A stretch of DNA of 64,000 nucleotides, taken from Enterovibrio qingdaonensis (lineage in GTDB: Bacteria > Pseudomonadota > Gammaproteobacteria > Enterobacterales > Vibrionaceae). This document shows positions 18,429 to 28,615 of this stretch, piece by piece. Under the pieces are notes generated by a model. That model had not been told where the DNA came from, ran no database searches, and saw only the letters and a program-made list of their open reading frames with translations. Position 1 is the stretch's first letter. Each line of letters starts with the position of its first letter. The stretch spans positions 1 through 64,000 of the forward strand of contig NZ_JAJUBB010000015.1 in assembly GCF_028683135.1 (NCBI RefSeq), given 5' to 3'. The translations under genes and the position numbers were made by a program.

Positions 18429-19292
18429 ATGGCACTACAAGAAACAAAATATGCGGTGAGATTTGGGAATCTTGCAGCACAAGTCCACCTGACGGATAAA
18501 CGCAAACCACTGTTGTTAATGCTTCATGGTTGGCAGGACAACAGTGGTAGTTTTGAGCCGCTCTCGCCATCGCTCCAAGACCAATTCGATCTTGTATTGC
18601 CTGACTGGCCTGGACATGGTCTTTCCGACCACAAAGGGGCAGACAGCTTCTATCCTTTTTTTGACTATGTAGATGATCTTCACCAGTTGATTTTGCAGCT
18701 TGGTGAGCGTGATATTTATTTAGTTGGGCATTCTTTGGGTGCGTTGGTCGCGTCATGTTGGTGCGCGGCGTTTCCGGAGCGTGCGAAAGGCCTGATTATG
18801 ATCGAAGCACTTGGCCCAATGTCAGAGCGCGAAGATAAAGTTATTGAACGCTTGAGGCGAGGAATCGATAGCAGGGCACAGATGAAGGGGCTTCGCTCTC
18901 TCCCTTCTTTTGAAGCGGCACTAAAGCTTCGACGTGGTATTAATAAAGTCGCGTTTGATGCACTGACCCCGCTGGTCTCTCGTGGCATTCAGCAGGTCGG
19001 TACCGAATGGCAATGGCGACACGATGCCAAGCTCAAAACGGAATCGGTGTATCGCATGTCTACTGAGCATGCAGAGCACTTGATACGCGGTATTCGCTGC
19101 CCTGCGATGGCAATTATTGGGGACGACGGTTATCCCGAATTACGTGGCCCTCTTGCGAAAGAGCGAGCGGCGTGGTTTGAAGACCTGACAGTTGAAATCG
19201 TGGCAGGTACACACCATTGCCATCTTCAAAGTCAGGACGAAACGATCACACTAATAAAAGATTTTGTGACCAAGCTACACCTCACACAGTGA
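18429..19292 (+). CDS. Alpha/beta hydrolase
   Basis: About 287 residues with a serine-hydrolase fold. The oxyanion strand is LLLMLHGWQDNSGSFEPL, the nucleophile elbow GHSLGA contains the catalytic Ser, and a late histidine lies in GTHHCHLQ. The start is uncertain: ATG at 18429, or an in-frame GTG at 18396. It lies just before fadD in the same direction. Substrate is unknown, though esterase or lipase-like activity is plausible. Confidence 0.85.
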   Translation: MALQETKYAVRFGNLAAQVHLTDKRKPLLLMLHGWQDNSGSFEPLSPSLQDQFDLVLPDWPGHGLSDHKGADSFYPFFDYVDDLHQLILQLGERDIYLVGHSLGALVASCWCAAFPERAKGLIMIEALGPMSEREDKVIERLRRGIDSRAQMKGLRSLPSFEAALKLRRGINKVAFDALTPLVSRGIQQVGTEWQWRHDAKLKTESVYRMSTEHAEHLIRGIRCPAMAIIGDDGYPELRGPLAKERAAWFEDLTVEIVAGTHHCHLQSQDETITLIKDFVTKLHLTQ

Positions 19293-19405
19293 GGTGATGT
19301 TAATTAAATGTTAGTCATGGTCTAATTGCAGCGTTAAAACGCTTGTTTAAATTTTTGCGTCTGGCGCGGGCGTATTCGTCCGCGAAATACAATAGGAGTA
19401 TTCAC

Positions 19406-21091
19406 GTGGATAAGGTTTGGTTAAACCGCTACCCATCAGATGTACCGGCAGAGATCTCTACAGAACAATACTCGTCGCTGGTGGATATGTTTGAAAAATC
19501 GGTACAAAAGTATGCCGATCAAACTGCTTTCATTAACATGGGTCAGGTCATGACTTTCCGTAAGTTGGAAGAGCGCAGCCGTGCTTTTGCTGCTTACCTG
19601 CAAAATGACTTGGGTTTGAAAAAAGGCGATCGCGTCGCGGTCATGATGCCCAATTTGCTCCAATACCCTATCGCTCTCTTCGGTATTCTTCGTGCAGGAT
19701 GTGTTGTTGTTAACGTCAACCCTTTGTACACGCCTCGCGAATTAGAACATCAGCTTAATGACTCTGGTGCTGCTGCGATCGTTATCGTTTCTAACTTTGC
19801 GCATACGCTGGACAAGGTGGTTGAAAACACCGGTGTTCGTCACGTTATTCTGACGAGCCTAGGTGACCAACTACCACGTGCAAAAGGCACCATCGTTAAC
19901 TTTGTCGTTAAGTACATTAAGAAGATGGTACCTAAGTACTCACTACCGCATGCGACCTCAATGCGTAAAGCGTTGCAAAAAGGTCGTCGCATGCAATACG
20001 TCAAGCCGTTTATCAAAGGCGATGACGTTGCATTCCTGCAGTACACTGGCGGCACAACGGGCGTTGCAAAAGGTGCAGTTCTTACCCACAACAATATGTT
20101 GGCAAACGTATTCCAAGCAAAAGGCACCTATGCGCCTGTGCTGAACGAAGGACGTGAACTGGTTGTTACTGCGCTTCCTCTGTATCACGTGTTTGCGTTG
20201 ACGGTGAACTGTTTGCTGTTCATTGAATTGGGTGGTCAAAACTTGCTGATCACCAACCCGCGCGATATTCCGGGTTTCGTCAAAGAACTTAAGCAGCATC
20301 CATTTACCGCACTGACGGGTGTGAATACGCTATTCAATGCGTTGCTGAATAACGAAGACTTCCATGAATTGGATTTCTCGAATCTCAGCCTAACCGTAGG
20401 CGGTGGTATGGCGGTTCAGCGTGCTGTTGCTGAACAATGGAAGAAAGTCACAGGCAAACACTTACTGGAAGGCTATGGCCTAACAGAGTGTTCACCGTTG
20501 GTTGCTGCATACCCGTATGATTTGGTTGAGTACAATGGCTCAATCGGTTTGCCGGTACCTTCTACTGATGTTCGCATTGTGGATGACGAAGGTAATGTGG
20601 TCGGTAACGATCAGATTGGTGAGCTGCAAGTGAAAGGCCCGCAAGTGATGCAGGGCTACTGGGAGCGTCCAGAAGCGACCAAAGAAGTGCTGACTGATGA
20701 TGGTTGGTTGTCTACAGGTGACATCGTTAAATTCGACGACGAAGGCTTCTTGCACATCGTAGACCGTAAGAAAGACATGATTTTGGTGTCTGGTTTCAAC
20801 GTTTATCCGAACGAGATTGAAGACGTTGTCGCACTGCATGGCAAAGTATTGGAAGTTGCTGCGATTGGTCAACCCCATGAAACATCGGGTGAAATCGTGA
20901 AGATCTGCGTTGTTAAACGTGATCCGAGCTTGACCAAAGAAGAGCTTTTAGCGCATTGTCGTGAACACCTAACGGGTTATAAAGTCCCCAAGGTGATTGA
21001 GTTCCGCGAAGAGTTGCCAAAAACGAATGTCGGCAAAATTCTTCGTCGTGCGTTACGTGAAGAGCAAGACGCGAAAACCGAACAGGCATAA
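19406..21091 (+). CDS. fadD: Long-chain fatty acyl-CoA ligase FadD
   Basis: Activates imported long-chain fatty acids to acyl-CoA at the inner membrane. The AMP-binding loop [11 protein letters not shown] is at about residue 213 and the FACS region ([28 protein letters not shown]) near 430-460. I take the GTG at 19406 as the start, because it has AGGAG seven bases upstream and gives 561 aa, the length of E. coli FadD, with matching [17 protein letters not shown]. The in-frame ATG at 19343 would add 21 unrelated residues. Confidence 0.96.
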   Translation: MDKVWLNRYPSDVPAEISTEQYSSLVDMFEKSVQKYADQTAFINMGQVMTFRKLEERSRAFAAYLQNDLGLKKGDRVAVMMPNLLQYPIALFGILRAGCVVVNVNPLYTPRELEHQLNDSGAAAIVIVSNFAHTLDKVVENTGVRHVILTSLGDQLPRAKGTIVNFVVKYIKKMVPKYSLPHATSMRKALQKGRRMQYVKPFIKGDDVAFLQYTGGTTGVAKGAVLTHNNMLANVFQAKGTYAPVLNEGRELVVTALPLYHVFALTVNCLLFIELGGQNLLITNPRDIPGFVKELKQHPFTALTGVNTLFNALLNNEDFHELDFSNLSLTVGGGMAVQRAVAEQWKKVTGKHLLEGYGLTECSPLVAAYPYDLVEYNGSIGLPVPSTDVRIVDDEGNVVGNDQIGELQVKGPQVMQGYWERPEATKEVLTDDGWLSTGDIVKFDDEGFLHIVDRKKDMILVSGFNVYPNEIEDVVALHGKVLEVAAIGQPHETSGEIVKICVVKRDPSLTKEELLAHCREHLTGYKVPKVIEFREELPKTNVGKILRRALREEQDAKTEQA

Positions 21092-21151
21092 ACAACATCG
21101 CGCTCGTGCTATCAGATGCAGGAGCGCGTACAATATGTCTATGCCTTTGAT

Positions 21152-21187
21152 AAACATGCTGGCACTTGCCAGCATGTTTTGTTTTTA
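21152..21187 (+). terminator. fadD terminator
   Basis: AAACATGCTGGC, loop ACTT, GCCAGCATGTTT, then a T-rich tail. It lies 60 bases after fadD. Confidence 0.85.
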
Positions 21188-21241
21188 CCCCACTTTGCAT
21201 AAAACGTGGTTTGTCGCAGCGACCCTATACTGGAAGACAGC

Positions 21242-22366
21242 GTGAATTTTGAAATCGTAACTGAATTATCCCAACTCGAGCAGGTTTGTGAGCAGGCGAG
21301 AAAAGTGCCAGCAGTCATGCTGGACACAGAGTTTGTACGTACCCGCACGCTTTACCCTCAACTCGGTTTAATACAGCTCTATGATGGAGAAACCCTTTCT
21401 CTTATCGACCCGATTGAGCTGGAAGACATGTCGCCATTCTGGGCATTGTTGACCGATGAGTCGGTAGTGAAAGTGCTGCATGCTTGTAGTGAAGATTTAG
21501 AGGTTTTCCATCACTACTCAGGTGTGATGCCAACACCGATGATTGATACGCAAATCATGGCGGCGTTTTTGGGGCATGGATTATCAACCGGGTTTGCGGC
21601 ATTGGTTGAAGAATACCAATCAGTCACCTTGGATAAAGGTGAAGCTCGAACGGATTGGTGCGCACGTCCACTGTCTGCAAAGCAATTAGAATACGCAGCG
21701 GCAGATGTCTATTACCTATTGCCAGTGTATAACCTGTTGGCGGAGAAAATCCGCGCGGCGGGCTGGGAAGAGGCGGTGCAGCAAGAATGTAATTTGCTGC
21801 TGAGTAAGCGCGGTAAAAAACCAGATCCGGAAAAGGCTTACTTAGATATTAAAAACGCGTGGCAACTCAGACCTAAGCAATTGGCGGTGTTGAAAACACT
21901 CGCGAGTTGGCGACTGCGTGAAGCACAACGTCGAGATTTGGCATTAAACTTTGTCGTGAAAGAACTAAATCTCTGGAAAATGGCCCGTTTTGATATCCGT
22001 TCGTTGAGCAAAATGGCGGATGAAGGGTTTGACCGTTTTGAGATTGAGCGGCACGGTAATCGTCTGATTCGTATGGCGATGGAAGCGGAAAAAACACCTG
22101 AAGCACTTTACCCTGAAACCATCGTACGTTTGGTTGATATGCCAGGGTACAAACAGATAGTAAAAGACATTAAAACGCAGACTAACGCCGTCGCTGAAAA
22201 GCTGGGCTTTGTTCCTGAGTTTATCGGTTCGAAAAAGCAAATTCATCAAGTACTGAAGTGGGCATGGATTAACGATCGTAATCCAGAAAAGATGCCTGAT
22301 CTTTTGACGGGCTGGCGTAAAGCGTACTTGGAAGAAAAGCTGTTGCCGCTCATCGATAAGAAGTAA
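21242..22366 (+). CDS. rnd: Ribonuclease D
   Basis: 3'-5' exonuclease in tRNA 3' maturation. DEDD residues are visible: D28 and E30 in LDTEF, the Asp of HACSEDLEVF, and the Asp of YAAADVYYLLPVY. HRDC domains follow (LRPKQLAVLKTLASWR). I choose the GTG at 21242 (374 aa, as in E. coli Rnd at 375), preceded by GGAAG. An ATG at 21206 would add 12 residues. Confidence 0.94.
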   Translation: MNFEIVTELSQLEQVCEQARKVPAVMLDTEFVRTRTLYPQLGLIQLYDGETLSLIDPIELEDMSPFWALLTDESVVKVLHACSEDLEVFHHYSGVMPTPMIDTQIMAAFLGHGLSTGFAALVEEYQSVTLDKGEARTDWCARPLSAKQLEYAAADVYYLLPVYNLLAEKIRAAGWEEAVQQECNLLLSKRGKKPDPEKAYLDIKNAWQLRPKQLAVLKTLASWRLREAQRRDLALNFVVKELNLWKMARFDIRSLSKMADEGFDRFEIERHGNRLIRMAMEAEKTPEALYPETIVRLVDMPGYKQIVKDIKTQTNAVAEKLGFVPEFIGSKKQIHQVLKWAWINDRNPEKMPDLLTGWRKAYLEEKLLPLIDKK

Positions 22367-22380
22367 ATACAGATAAAAAG

Positions 22381-22409
22381 AAACCGGCCAATTGGCCGGT
22401 TTTTTTATT
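22381..22409. terminator. Bidirectional terminator rnd/minE
   Basis: AAACCGGCC, loop AATT, GGCCGGTTT with a T-run on the plus side, between convergent genes. Confidence 0.88.
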
Positions 22410-22668
22410 TATCTTCGTCAGGCAGTGTGACGTTCAGCTCAAGGACAGAAAGATCGTCATCACGCTGTTCCAAAGCCACGGTTACTTGCTCTGGTGATAT
22501 ATCCACGTACTTTCGGATAACGTCTAAAATATCCTTTTTCAGCTGGGGTAGGTACGTAGGTTCAGGACTCCCTGCACGTCGACGTTCTGCAACGATAATT
22601 TGCAAACGTTCTTTTGCCAACGACGCAGACGATTTCTTGTTCGGACGAAAAAACTCCAGCAATGCCAT
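22405..22668 (-). CDS. minE: Cell division topological specificity factor MinE
   Basis: 87 residues. It stimulates MinD ATPase and drives Min oscillation so that the division ring forms at midcell. The N-terminal [22 protein letters not shown] is the membrane/MinD-interaction helix, followed by the topological domain. Last gene of minCDE, three bases after minD. Confidence 0.96.
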   Translation of the reverse strand: MALLEFFRPNKKSSASLAKERLQIIVAERRRAGSPEPTYLPQLKKDILDVIRKYVDISPEQVTVALEQRDDDLSVLELNVTLPDEDK

Positions 22669-22671
22669 GTG

Positions 22672-23484
22672 TTACCCTCCAAACAAACGCTTTAAGAAAC
22701 CTTTCTTTTCCTCTTCAAGGAAGCGGAACGGACATTCATTGCCCAACAAACGGTTGATAGCATCACCGTAAGCTTGGCCTGCATCTGATTCAGCGTCCAG
22801 GATAACAGGTTCGCCCTTGTTAGACGCATGCAAGACAGATTCACTTTCTGGGATGACGCTTAGCAGCGGTATACGCAGAATTTCTTCTACATCCGCCACA
22901 CTCAGCATTTCGCCACGGGTTACGCGTGCAGGGTTATAGCGTGTCAGTAGTAGGTGGGTTTTTACGGGTTCTTCGCTGTTTTCTGCACGGCGGGATTTTG
23001 AATCCAAAATGCCCAAAATGCGGTCTGAATCGCGCACTGAAGAGACTTCTGGGTTAGTAGTAACGATTGCTTCATCTGCAAAGTACAGTGCCATCAAGGC
23101 ACCAGCTTCAATACCTGCTGGTGAGTCGCAGATAATGAATTCAAAGCCCATGGTTTTTAGCTCTTCCAATACTCGGCCCACGCCGTCTTTGGTTAGCGCG
23201 TCTTTATCACGTGTCTGTGAAGCAGGAAGAACAAAGAGGTTCTCGACACGTTTGTCTTTAATGAGAGCTTGGTTAAGGTTGGCTTCGCCATTGATCACAT
23301 TGACAAAGTCATAAACCACGCGGCGCTCACAACCCATGATAAGGTCAAGGTTACGGAGACCGATATCAAAATCGATAACCGCCGTTTTTTTCCCTGATTG
23401 CGCAAGGCCAGTAGCAATGGCGGCACTTGAAGTGGTTTTACCCACGCCGCCTTTACCTGAAGTAATTACAATAATTCGGGTCAT
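22672..23484 (-). CDS. minD: Septum site-determining ATPase MinD
   Basis: ParA-family ATPase, 270 aa. The deviant Walker A KGGVGKT is at residues 11-17, and DFDIGLRNLD and DSPAGIE are the switch regions. The C-terminal amphipathic helix EEEKKGFLKRLFGG binds the inner membrane. It recruits MinC and is displaced by MinE. Confidence 0.97.
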   Translation of the reverse strand: MTRIIVITSGKGGVGKTTSSAAIATGLAQSGKKTAVIDFDIGLRNLDLIMGCERRVVYDFVNVINGEANLNQALIKDKRVENLFVLPASQTRDKDALTKDGVGRVLEELKTMGFEFIICDSPAGIEAGALMALYFADEAIVTTNPEVSSVRDSDRILGILDSKSRRAENSEEPVKTHLLLTRYNPARVTRGEMLSVADVEEILRIPLLSVIPESESVLHASNKGEPVILDAESDAGQAYGDAINRLLGNECPFRFLEEEKKGFLKRLFGG

Positions 23485-23503
23485 TCCTCAGTCCTTTGTA
23501 AGA

Positions 23504-24166
23504 TTAGAGTGTGAGGGGTTCTATATTGATTGAGTCGTTTGTTAGCGAAACTTTCACAGCACGAGCAGCAAACTCTTCTGGAATAGCCTCACTAAGCCAA
23601 TAGGTACCAGCAATAGATAACAATTCTGATTGCAAGTTATGGCAGAAAATGTGTGCGTCTTTTTGTCCACTCGCTCCCGCGATAGCGCGACCACGCAATA
23701 CCCCATATATGTGGATGCTGCCGTCAGCAATGATTTCTGCGCCTGCACTAACGTGATTTAGAATCACCAAGTCAGCATTTTTGGCGTAGATTTGCTGCCC
23801 GGAACGAACCGGAGAGGTAATCACTTTCGTGGGGGTCTGAATTGGATCATTCACACGGGTTTGTTTTGCTGGGTTCATAACCGCCAACCCCGCCTGATTC
23901 GCTGCTTCACGCGCTAGATTTTGTTTACACCCTGTAACGCCTACGACCAACATACCTGTTTTTTCTATGGTAGATTTTAACGAAGTAAAGTCTGGCTGCG
24001 TGTGAAGCTGAGAGATATCTACAACAACCGGAGCCCCTTTAAAAAAAGCGGGGGCTTGATTCACTTTTTCGGACAAAACTTGGAACGCACTGGCCAAGTC
24101 ATCGTCCAATAAGTGCAAGACGGAAAGGGTGAACGAACTGCCTTTGAGTTCAGCATTTTTTGTCAT
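23504..24166 (-). CDS. minC: Septum formation inhibitor MinC
   Basis: 220 residues. The N-terminal FtsZ-inhibiting domain (1-100) and the C-terminal beta-helical domain that binds MinD (about 115-215, with [25 protein letters not shown]) are both visible. First gene of minCDE. Confidence 0.96.
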   Translation of the reverse strand: MTKNAELKGSSFTLSVLHLLDDDLASAFQVLSEKVNQAPAFFKGAPVVVDISQLHTQPDFTSLKSTIEKTGMLVVGVTGCKQNLAREAANQAGLAVMNPAKQTRVNDPIQTPTKVITSPVRSGQQIYAKNADLVILNHVSAGAEIIADGSIHIYGVLRGRAIAGASGQKDAHIFCHNLQSELLSIAGTYWLSEAIPEEFAARAVKVSLTNDSINIEPLTL

Positions 24167-24517
24167 TATGTTATATCCAGCTAGCGCAAAGCGAATAGAC
24201 GAGGCGATCAGAGTGTTTGTGTTCTTTCGACGGGGTGATTTGGAAAGCTTTTAGTTTAGAGCCGCCATTTCACAACGAAGGAGGATGTATACACGGTAGA
24301 ACAACAACGTCAAAAACTGTGTGCGTTTTGCACGTAGCCCAATAATTAAGCGGCCCACATGCATTATCAGACAGTGTATTGCATGGTATATTCCTGATAA
24401 GTTTGCGGCAAGTGCCAAGGCCGTCAGTGATGAAAATGTGGCCGAATTAGTGACAAATTTATAAGCTATTTCTCTAAATTGGGAGTAGCGACAAAGAATA
24501 TGACGGAGAGGTACAAC
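24167..24517. other. minC/ycgL divergent intergenic region
   Basis: 351 bases that must contain the minCDE promoter on the minus strand and the ycgL promoter on the plus strand. I find no strong hairpin, known operator or small gene. Confidence 0.5.
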
Positions 24518-24793
24518 GTGTACTGTGCGATTTATAAGAGCAGCAAAAAAGATTCCACCTATCTTTACATTAATCGCAAAGATGATTTTAAGGATGTTCC
24601 CGAACAATTATTGAAAACGTTTGGGAACCCTCAGTTCGTCATGATGGTCAACTTAGAAAAGCGAGATAAGCTGGCAATCGCTAACATTGAAAGTGTACGC
24701 GAAAAGCTAAAGCAAGATGGGTTTTATCTACAACTCCCACCTTCGCCGGATGCTGCTTTGCAACACATTCGAGATAAAAATACCAAATTATAA
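24518..24793 (+). CDS. ycgL: YcgL family protein
   Basis: 91-residue conserved gamma-proteobacterial protein. It has the family core YCAIYKSSKKDSTYLYI, FGNPQFVMMVNLEKR and the terminal GFYLQLPP. I choose GTG at 24518, preceded by GGAGAGG. An upstream ATG at 24500 would add six residues that the family lacks. It is next to min genes, as in E. coli. Function unknown. Confidence 0.88.
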   Translation: MYCAIYKSSKKDSTYLYINRKDDFKDVPEQLLKTFGNPQFVMMVNLEKRDKLAIANIESVREKLKQDGFYLQLPPSPDAALQHIRDKNTKL

Positions 24794-24803
24794 AAGGATC
24801 GTT

Positions 24804-25781
24804 ATGCGCAAAGGATTAATTGGCATTCTGATTGGCGCAGCGTGCGTGATAACAGCACCCGCGATGGCAGAAAAGCCGAGTTTTGAAAGCTATGTTGCAG
24901 GGCTAAAAGAAGAAGGTGCTGCAAAAGGAATTGATTCTGTATTGTTGGAACAGGCCTTTGACGGTATTCGTTATCGTGAAAGAGCTGTTAAAGCAGACAG
25001 AAATCAACCTGAAAAACGTTTAACGCTTGATGAATATATTCCTCGTGCAGTTCCTGATTGGAAAGTCGCGAAGGCGAGAAAACTCTATGACCAACATTAC
25101 AACGATTTAAAACGCATTGGTGAAGAGTTCGGTGTTCAGCCAAGATTTTTGGTGGCACTGTGGGGAGTTGAAAGTAATTTCGGTGCGTTTACTGGAAATT
25201 ATAATGTCGTCGAAGCCTTAACAACATTGGCGTATGACGGCCGACGTGAAGCCTTTTTTAGAAAGGAAGTTTTTGCAGCATTATCGATATTGGATGAAGG
25301 GCATATTAGCGTTGATTCCATGAAAGGTTCATGGGCCGGTGCCATGGGGCAATGTCAGTTTATGCCAAGCTCTTTTATATCTTACGCTGCCGACGGAAAT
25401 AGTGATGGAAAAAAAGACATATGGAACTCTAAGCCTGATGTATTTGCGTCTTCTGCCAACTATTTAAAGAATGCAGGCTGGAACGATGAATTTACATGGG
25501 GTAGGCAAGTTATATTGCCAGAAAACCTCGACAACAGTTTGATTGGATTGGATAAAGATAAAGCGAAAACATTAGCGGAGTGGCAGGATTTAGGTGTTCG
25601 TCGCTTGAATAAAAGCGCACTCCCTGATGTAGATATTCAAGCCTGGCTTATTCAACCTGATGATGAAAAGGGACGTAGTTACCTTGTATATGGGAACTAC
25701 CAAAGTTTGATGAAATGGAATAGATCGCATTACTTTGCATTGGCTGTGAGCCATTTGGCCGACCGAATTAAGTTCGGTTAA
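24804..25781 (+). CDS. Lytic murein transglycosylase, MltB family
   Basis: 325 residues. It cleaves peptidoglycan glycan strands in the periplasm. A signal peptide ends at APAMA. There is a Cys at residue 14 but no lipobox, so the enzyme is probably soluble rather than a lipoprotein like MltB. The catalytic Glu lies in LWGVESNFGAF, and AGAMGQCQFMPSSF is the family signature. ATG at 24804 has AAGGA upstream and follows ycgL by 10 bases. Confidence 0.92.
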   Translation: MRKGLIGILIGAACVITAPAMAEKPSFESYVAGLKEEGAAKGIDSVLLEQAFDGIRYRERAVKADRNQPEKRLTLDEYIPRAVPDWKVAKARKLYDQHYNDLKRIGEEFGVQPRFLVALWGVESNFGAFTGNYNVVEALTTLAYDGRREAFFRKEVFAALSILDEGHISVDSMKGSWAGAMGQCQFMPSSFISYAADGNSDGKKDIWNSKPDVFASSANYLKNAGWNDEFTWGRQVILPENLDNSLIGLDKDKAKTLAEWQDLGVRRLNKSALPDVDIQAWLIQPDDEKGRSYLVYGNYQSLMKWNRSHYFALAVSHLADRIKFG

Positions 25782-25886
25782 ACCACGACAAACGGTGCTG
25801 GCTTCATTTGGGGGCAGCACCCCTGTTTGATTCGTTGTATCCATGCAGAATACGGTAAAGGGTATTTTACGTTTCATATGCAAATA

Positions 25887-25911
25887 AAAAAGGAGCCGTC
25901 GGCTCCTTTTT
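25887..25911. terminator. Bidirectional terminator before the H-NS gene
   Basis: AGGAGCC, loop GTC, GGCTCCT, flanked by an A-run and a T-run, between convergent genes. Confidence 0.85.
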
Positions 25912-25974
25912 CTTCTCATATGTGACACAGTTGAAATCTGTATGGGGCTTCAATTGGTCAAATATTGATGTGAT

Positions 25975-26373
25975 TTAGATTAGAAAATCTTCAATCTTTG
26001 CACCGCCATCCAGTGCATCTTTAATTGCTTTTGGTGTGCGACCTTGGCCAGTCCACGTTTTTTCACTGCCGTCTACGTCAGTGTATTTGTATTTCGCTGG
26101 GCGCGCTGCACGCTTAGATTTAGGTTTTGCACCACCCAGAGATGCCAACAATTCTTCAGGGTCAATACCATCTTTAACTAGCATTTCACGGTATTTTTCC
26201 AGTTTTTCTAGACGCTCTTTTTCTACTGCTTGAGCTTCTTCTTCAGCTTCTTCGCGCTCACTAACAACTGCTTGTAGTTTTTCCAGAGCTTCTTGTAGTT
26301 GCTCAAGAGTTAGCTCACGTGCAACCGCACGTAGGCTGCGAAGATTCAACAGAACTTTCAGTGCATCAGACAT
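25975..26373 (-). CDS. hns: H-NS family nucleoid protein
   Basis: 132-residue DNA-bridging protein and silencer of AT-rich DNA. The N-terminal oligomerisation helices (1-65) contain [17 protein letters not shown] linker follows, then the C-terminal DNA-binding domain with the AT-hook-like [12 protein letters not shown]. It ends in the usual [18 protein letters not shown] block. A monocistronic gene with a long AT-rich upstream region. Confidence 0.94.
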   Translation of the reverse strand: MSDALKVLLNLRSLRAVARELTLEQLQEALEKLQAVVSEREEAEEEAQAVEKERLEKLEKYREMLVKDGIDPEELLASLGGAKPKSKRAARPAKYKYTDVDGSEKTWTGQGRTPKAIKDALDGGAKIEDFLI

Positions 26374-26730
26374 AATGTTGTTCCTATTCTCTCGTTTCTA
26401 ATAATTTGTTGCTTAGGTAAGAGTAGCAAGAATATTTATTTCTTTGCAATATTCACTTAATTAAATTCTATATTATTTGAAATTAAAATTAAAGTAAGTG
26501 CAAAGTTAAATATAAATTAGTCCAAAAATAATGCCTGATTAGTCATTTTAACGTATGGCTGTACAATAAATTTGTCACTATTGTTTGTGTTTGCATGCGT
26601 TTCACATGCGATCTGGTGCTTCCCAAAGCGTAATGTTTAATACTTGTAATTAATATGGTTTTTAAGTGTAAAACTTTGCAGTTTTGTATTGCATATGGGC
26701 AAATGTCACATAAAATGATTCAGCTTTATG
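26374..26730. other. AT-rich intergenic region upstream of hns
   Basis: 357 bases, strongly AT-rich, carrying the hns promoter (minus) and the promoter of the riboswitch transcript (plus). The base composition suits H-NS autoregulation. No gene or hairpin is evident. Confidence 0.5.
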
Positions 26731-26908
26731 CACGTAGAGGTGCATTGTTTATCAGTATCTCGTCTTAGGGTGATGCCAAAGAGGACGAGGGAAAGGAAAC
26801 AGTGCCGAAGCAGAAACCAGATTATCAGTCTATTCTGCTGGGGTTGTAACCGAAGAGGTACAACACTGCCATAGTATTGGGATTTAACTATGGAGCGCTA
26901 CTGTAGGG
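26731..26908 (+). promoter_or_regulatory. Lysine riboswitch (L-box)
   Basis: The core elements appear in order: GTAGAGGTGC at the 5' side, the stem CTCGTC/GACGAG, GGAAAGGAAACAGTGCCGAAG, the stem AGCAGAA/TTCTGCT, GGGGTTG, the stem CATAGT/ACTATG, and GGAGCGCTAC closing P1. This matches the lysine riboswitch family closely. It lies upstream of a single gene for an NhaC-family transporter, so lysine should reduce its expression. Confidence 0.92.
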
Positions 26909-26965
26909 TTTTATTTTGTGTGTAACCATTGTTTTCACAATGTCTGGTTTTCCACGTCTGCAGTA

Positions 26966-26997
26966 GATCTCCAACCTAAAAGGTTGATATAGAGATC
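26966..26997 (+). promoter_or_regulatory. Hairpin over the ribosome site of the lysine transporter
   Basis: GATCTC (26966-26971) pairs with GAGATC (26992-26997), which ends at the base before the ATG. An inner stem AACCT/AGGTT masks AAGG. CTACTG at the 3' side of riboswitch P1 is also complementary to CAGTAG at 26961-26966. This suggests a switch between P1 with a masked start and an alternative open fold. Confidence 0.55.
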
Positions 26998-28578
26998 ATG
27001 AACTTAGTCGATTTTTCCGCGTCTTCTCTTTCGATATTCCCCGCGATTCTCGCGTTGGGATTAGCCATTGTTACGCGTCGCGTATTGTTGTCGTTAGGCT
27101 TGGGTATTCTTTCGGGTGCTTTTTTGCTGAATGACTTTTCCGTTGCGAACACGTTTTCTTATATTTCGTCACTCGTTATGAGCATGTTCATTTCGGATGG
27201 TGCGATTAACTTTGGCAAAATGAGCATCGTTGTCTTTCTTATTTTCGTAGGAATGGTCACTGCACTAATGACACTATCTGGCGGTACCGCTGCATTTGCA
27301 GAGTGGGCGCAGACACGTGTTAAAAGCAAGCGTGGCGCAAAACTGCTCGCGTCTTTTTTAGGCGTATTCATTTTTATTGATGACTATTTTAATAGTCTGG
27401 CAGTTGGCGCAATTAGCCGTCCTGTTACAGACCGCTTCCATGTATCACGCGCAAAATTGGCTTACATTCTAGATTCAACTGCTGCGCCAATGTGTGTGAT
27501 CATGCCTGCGTCAAGCTGGGGTGCCTATATCATCACAGTGATTGGCGGGATTTTGGTTAGCCACGGTGTGACCGAATATACGCCGCTGAGCGCATTTGCT
27601 CATATGATCCCGATGAACTTCTACGCCATTTTTGCCTTGCTTATGGTATTCGCCGTTGCTTGGTTCCAAATGGATGTGGGTCCAATGCGTCGTTTTGAGT
27701 ATCAGGCGTCAACCGGCAGCCGTTTAGGTGACGATGAGAATTCATCTGCGTCGATTGAAGATGAACTTGGTATCGAAGAGAGCAGCAATGGTCATGTGTC
27801 TGACCTGATCGTGCCAATCATGGTGCTGATCATCGCGACGATTTCTTGGATGATTTTCTCGGGTGCAAAAACGCTAGATGCAAACGGCGTTGCTTTCTCT
27901 GTACTGGGAGCGTTTGAAAACACAAATGTGGGAGAGTCGCTGCTGTATGGTAGTGGCATGGGCCTGCTGTCTGCATTGTTCACTGTGTTTAAGCAAGGTC
28001 TGCCAAAAGCGGATATTGCAAACACGATGTGGATTGGCGCGAAATCGATGTTTGGCGCGATCCTGATCCTGTTCTTTGCATGGACCATTGGTAGTGTTAT
28101 CGGCGACATGGAAACGGGTAAGTTCCTGTCTAGCCTTATTGAAGACAACCTGTCACCTCAGCTTCTTCCTGTTCTGCTGTTCTTGTTATCAGCGGCAATG
28201 GCATTCTCGACCGGTACGTCTTGGGGTACCTTCGGTATCATGCTGCCAATCGCAGGTGACTTGGCAGGTGCAACCGATATTGCACTGATGCTGCCAATGC
28301 TTTCTGCAGTGCTGGCTGGTGCAGTATTTGGTGACCACTGTTCTCCAATTTCAGATACCACCATATTGTCTGCAACGGGCGCACGCTGTGGCCACATTGA
28401 CCACGTATCGACGCAGTTACCGTATGCACTGGCAGGGGCATTTGTTGCTGCGATTTCATTCCTAGTACTGGGCTTTACGGATTCGCTGGCTATCTCACTG
28501 TTTAGTGGATTCTGTGTGTTCGTACTGGTATGTCTGCTCTTTGGTTGGCTGTCTCGCCGACCAGGTAAGTTGGCATAA
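26998..28578 (+). CDS. lysW: NhaC-family antiporter, predicted lysine transporter LysW
   Basis: 526-residue inner-membrane protein with about 11-13 hydrophobic helices and the NhaC family signature regions (FLGVFIFIDDYFNSLAVG, STAAPMCVIMPASSWGAYI, FGDHCSPISDTTILSATGA). By sequence alone it would be called a Na+/H+ antiporter. The lysine riboswitch directly upstream instead places it with the NhaC-type lysine transporters (LysW) predicted in vibrios and other gamma-proteobacteria. The substrate is inferred from that regulation. It is a single-gene transcript ending at a terminator. Confidence 0.85.
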   Translation: MNLVDFSASSLSIFPAILALGLAIVTRRVLLSLGLGILSGAFLLNDFSVANTFSYISSLVMSMFISDGAINFGKMSIVVFLIFVGMVTALMTLSGGTAAFAEWAQTRVKSKRGAKLLASFLGVFIFIDDYFNSLAVGAISRPVTDRFHVSRAKLAYILDSTAAPMCVIMPASSWGAYIITVIGGILVSHGVTEYTPLSAFAHMIPMNFYAIFALLMVFAVAWFQMDVGPMRRFEYQASTGSRLGDDENSSASIEDELGIEESSNGHVSDLIVPIMVLIIATISWMIFSGAKTLDANGVAFSVLGAFENTNVGESLLYGSGMGLLSALFTVFKQGLPKADIANTMWIGAKSMFGAILILFFAWTIGSVIGDMETGKFLSSLIEDNLSPQLLPVLLFLLSAAMAFSTGTSWGTFGIMLPIAGDLAGATDIALMLPMLSAVLAGAVFGDHCSPISDTTILSATGARCGHIDHVSTQLPYALAGAFVAAISFLVLGFTDSLAISLFSGFCVFVLVCLLFGWLSRRPGKLA

Positions 28579-28586
28579 GTGCTAAG

Positions 28587-28610
28587 GGCCTCCTACTCGG
28601 AGGCCTTTTT
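28587..28610 (+). terminator. Terminator of the lysine transporter gene
   Basis: GGCCTCC, loop TACTC, GGAGGCC, then Ts, nine bases after the stop. Confidence 0.9.
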
Positions 28611-28615
28611 GTTTT

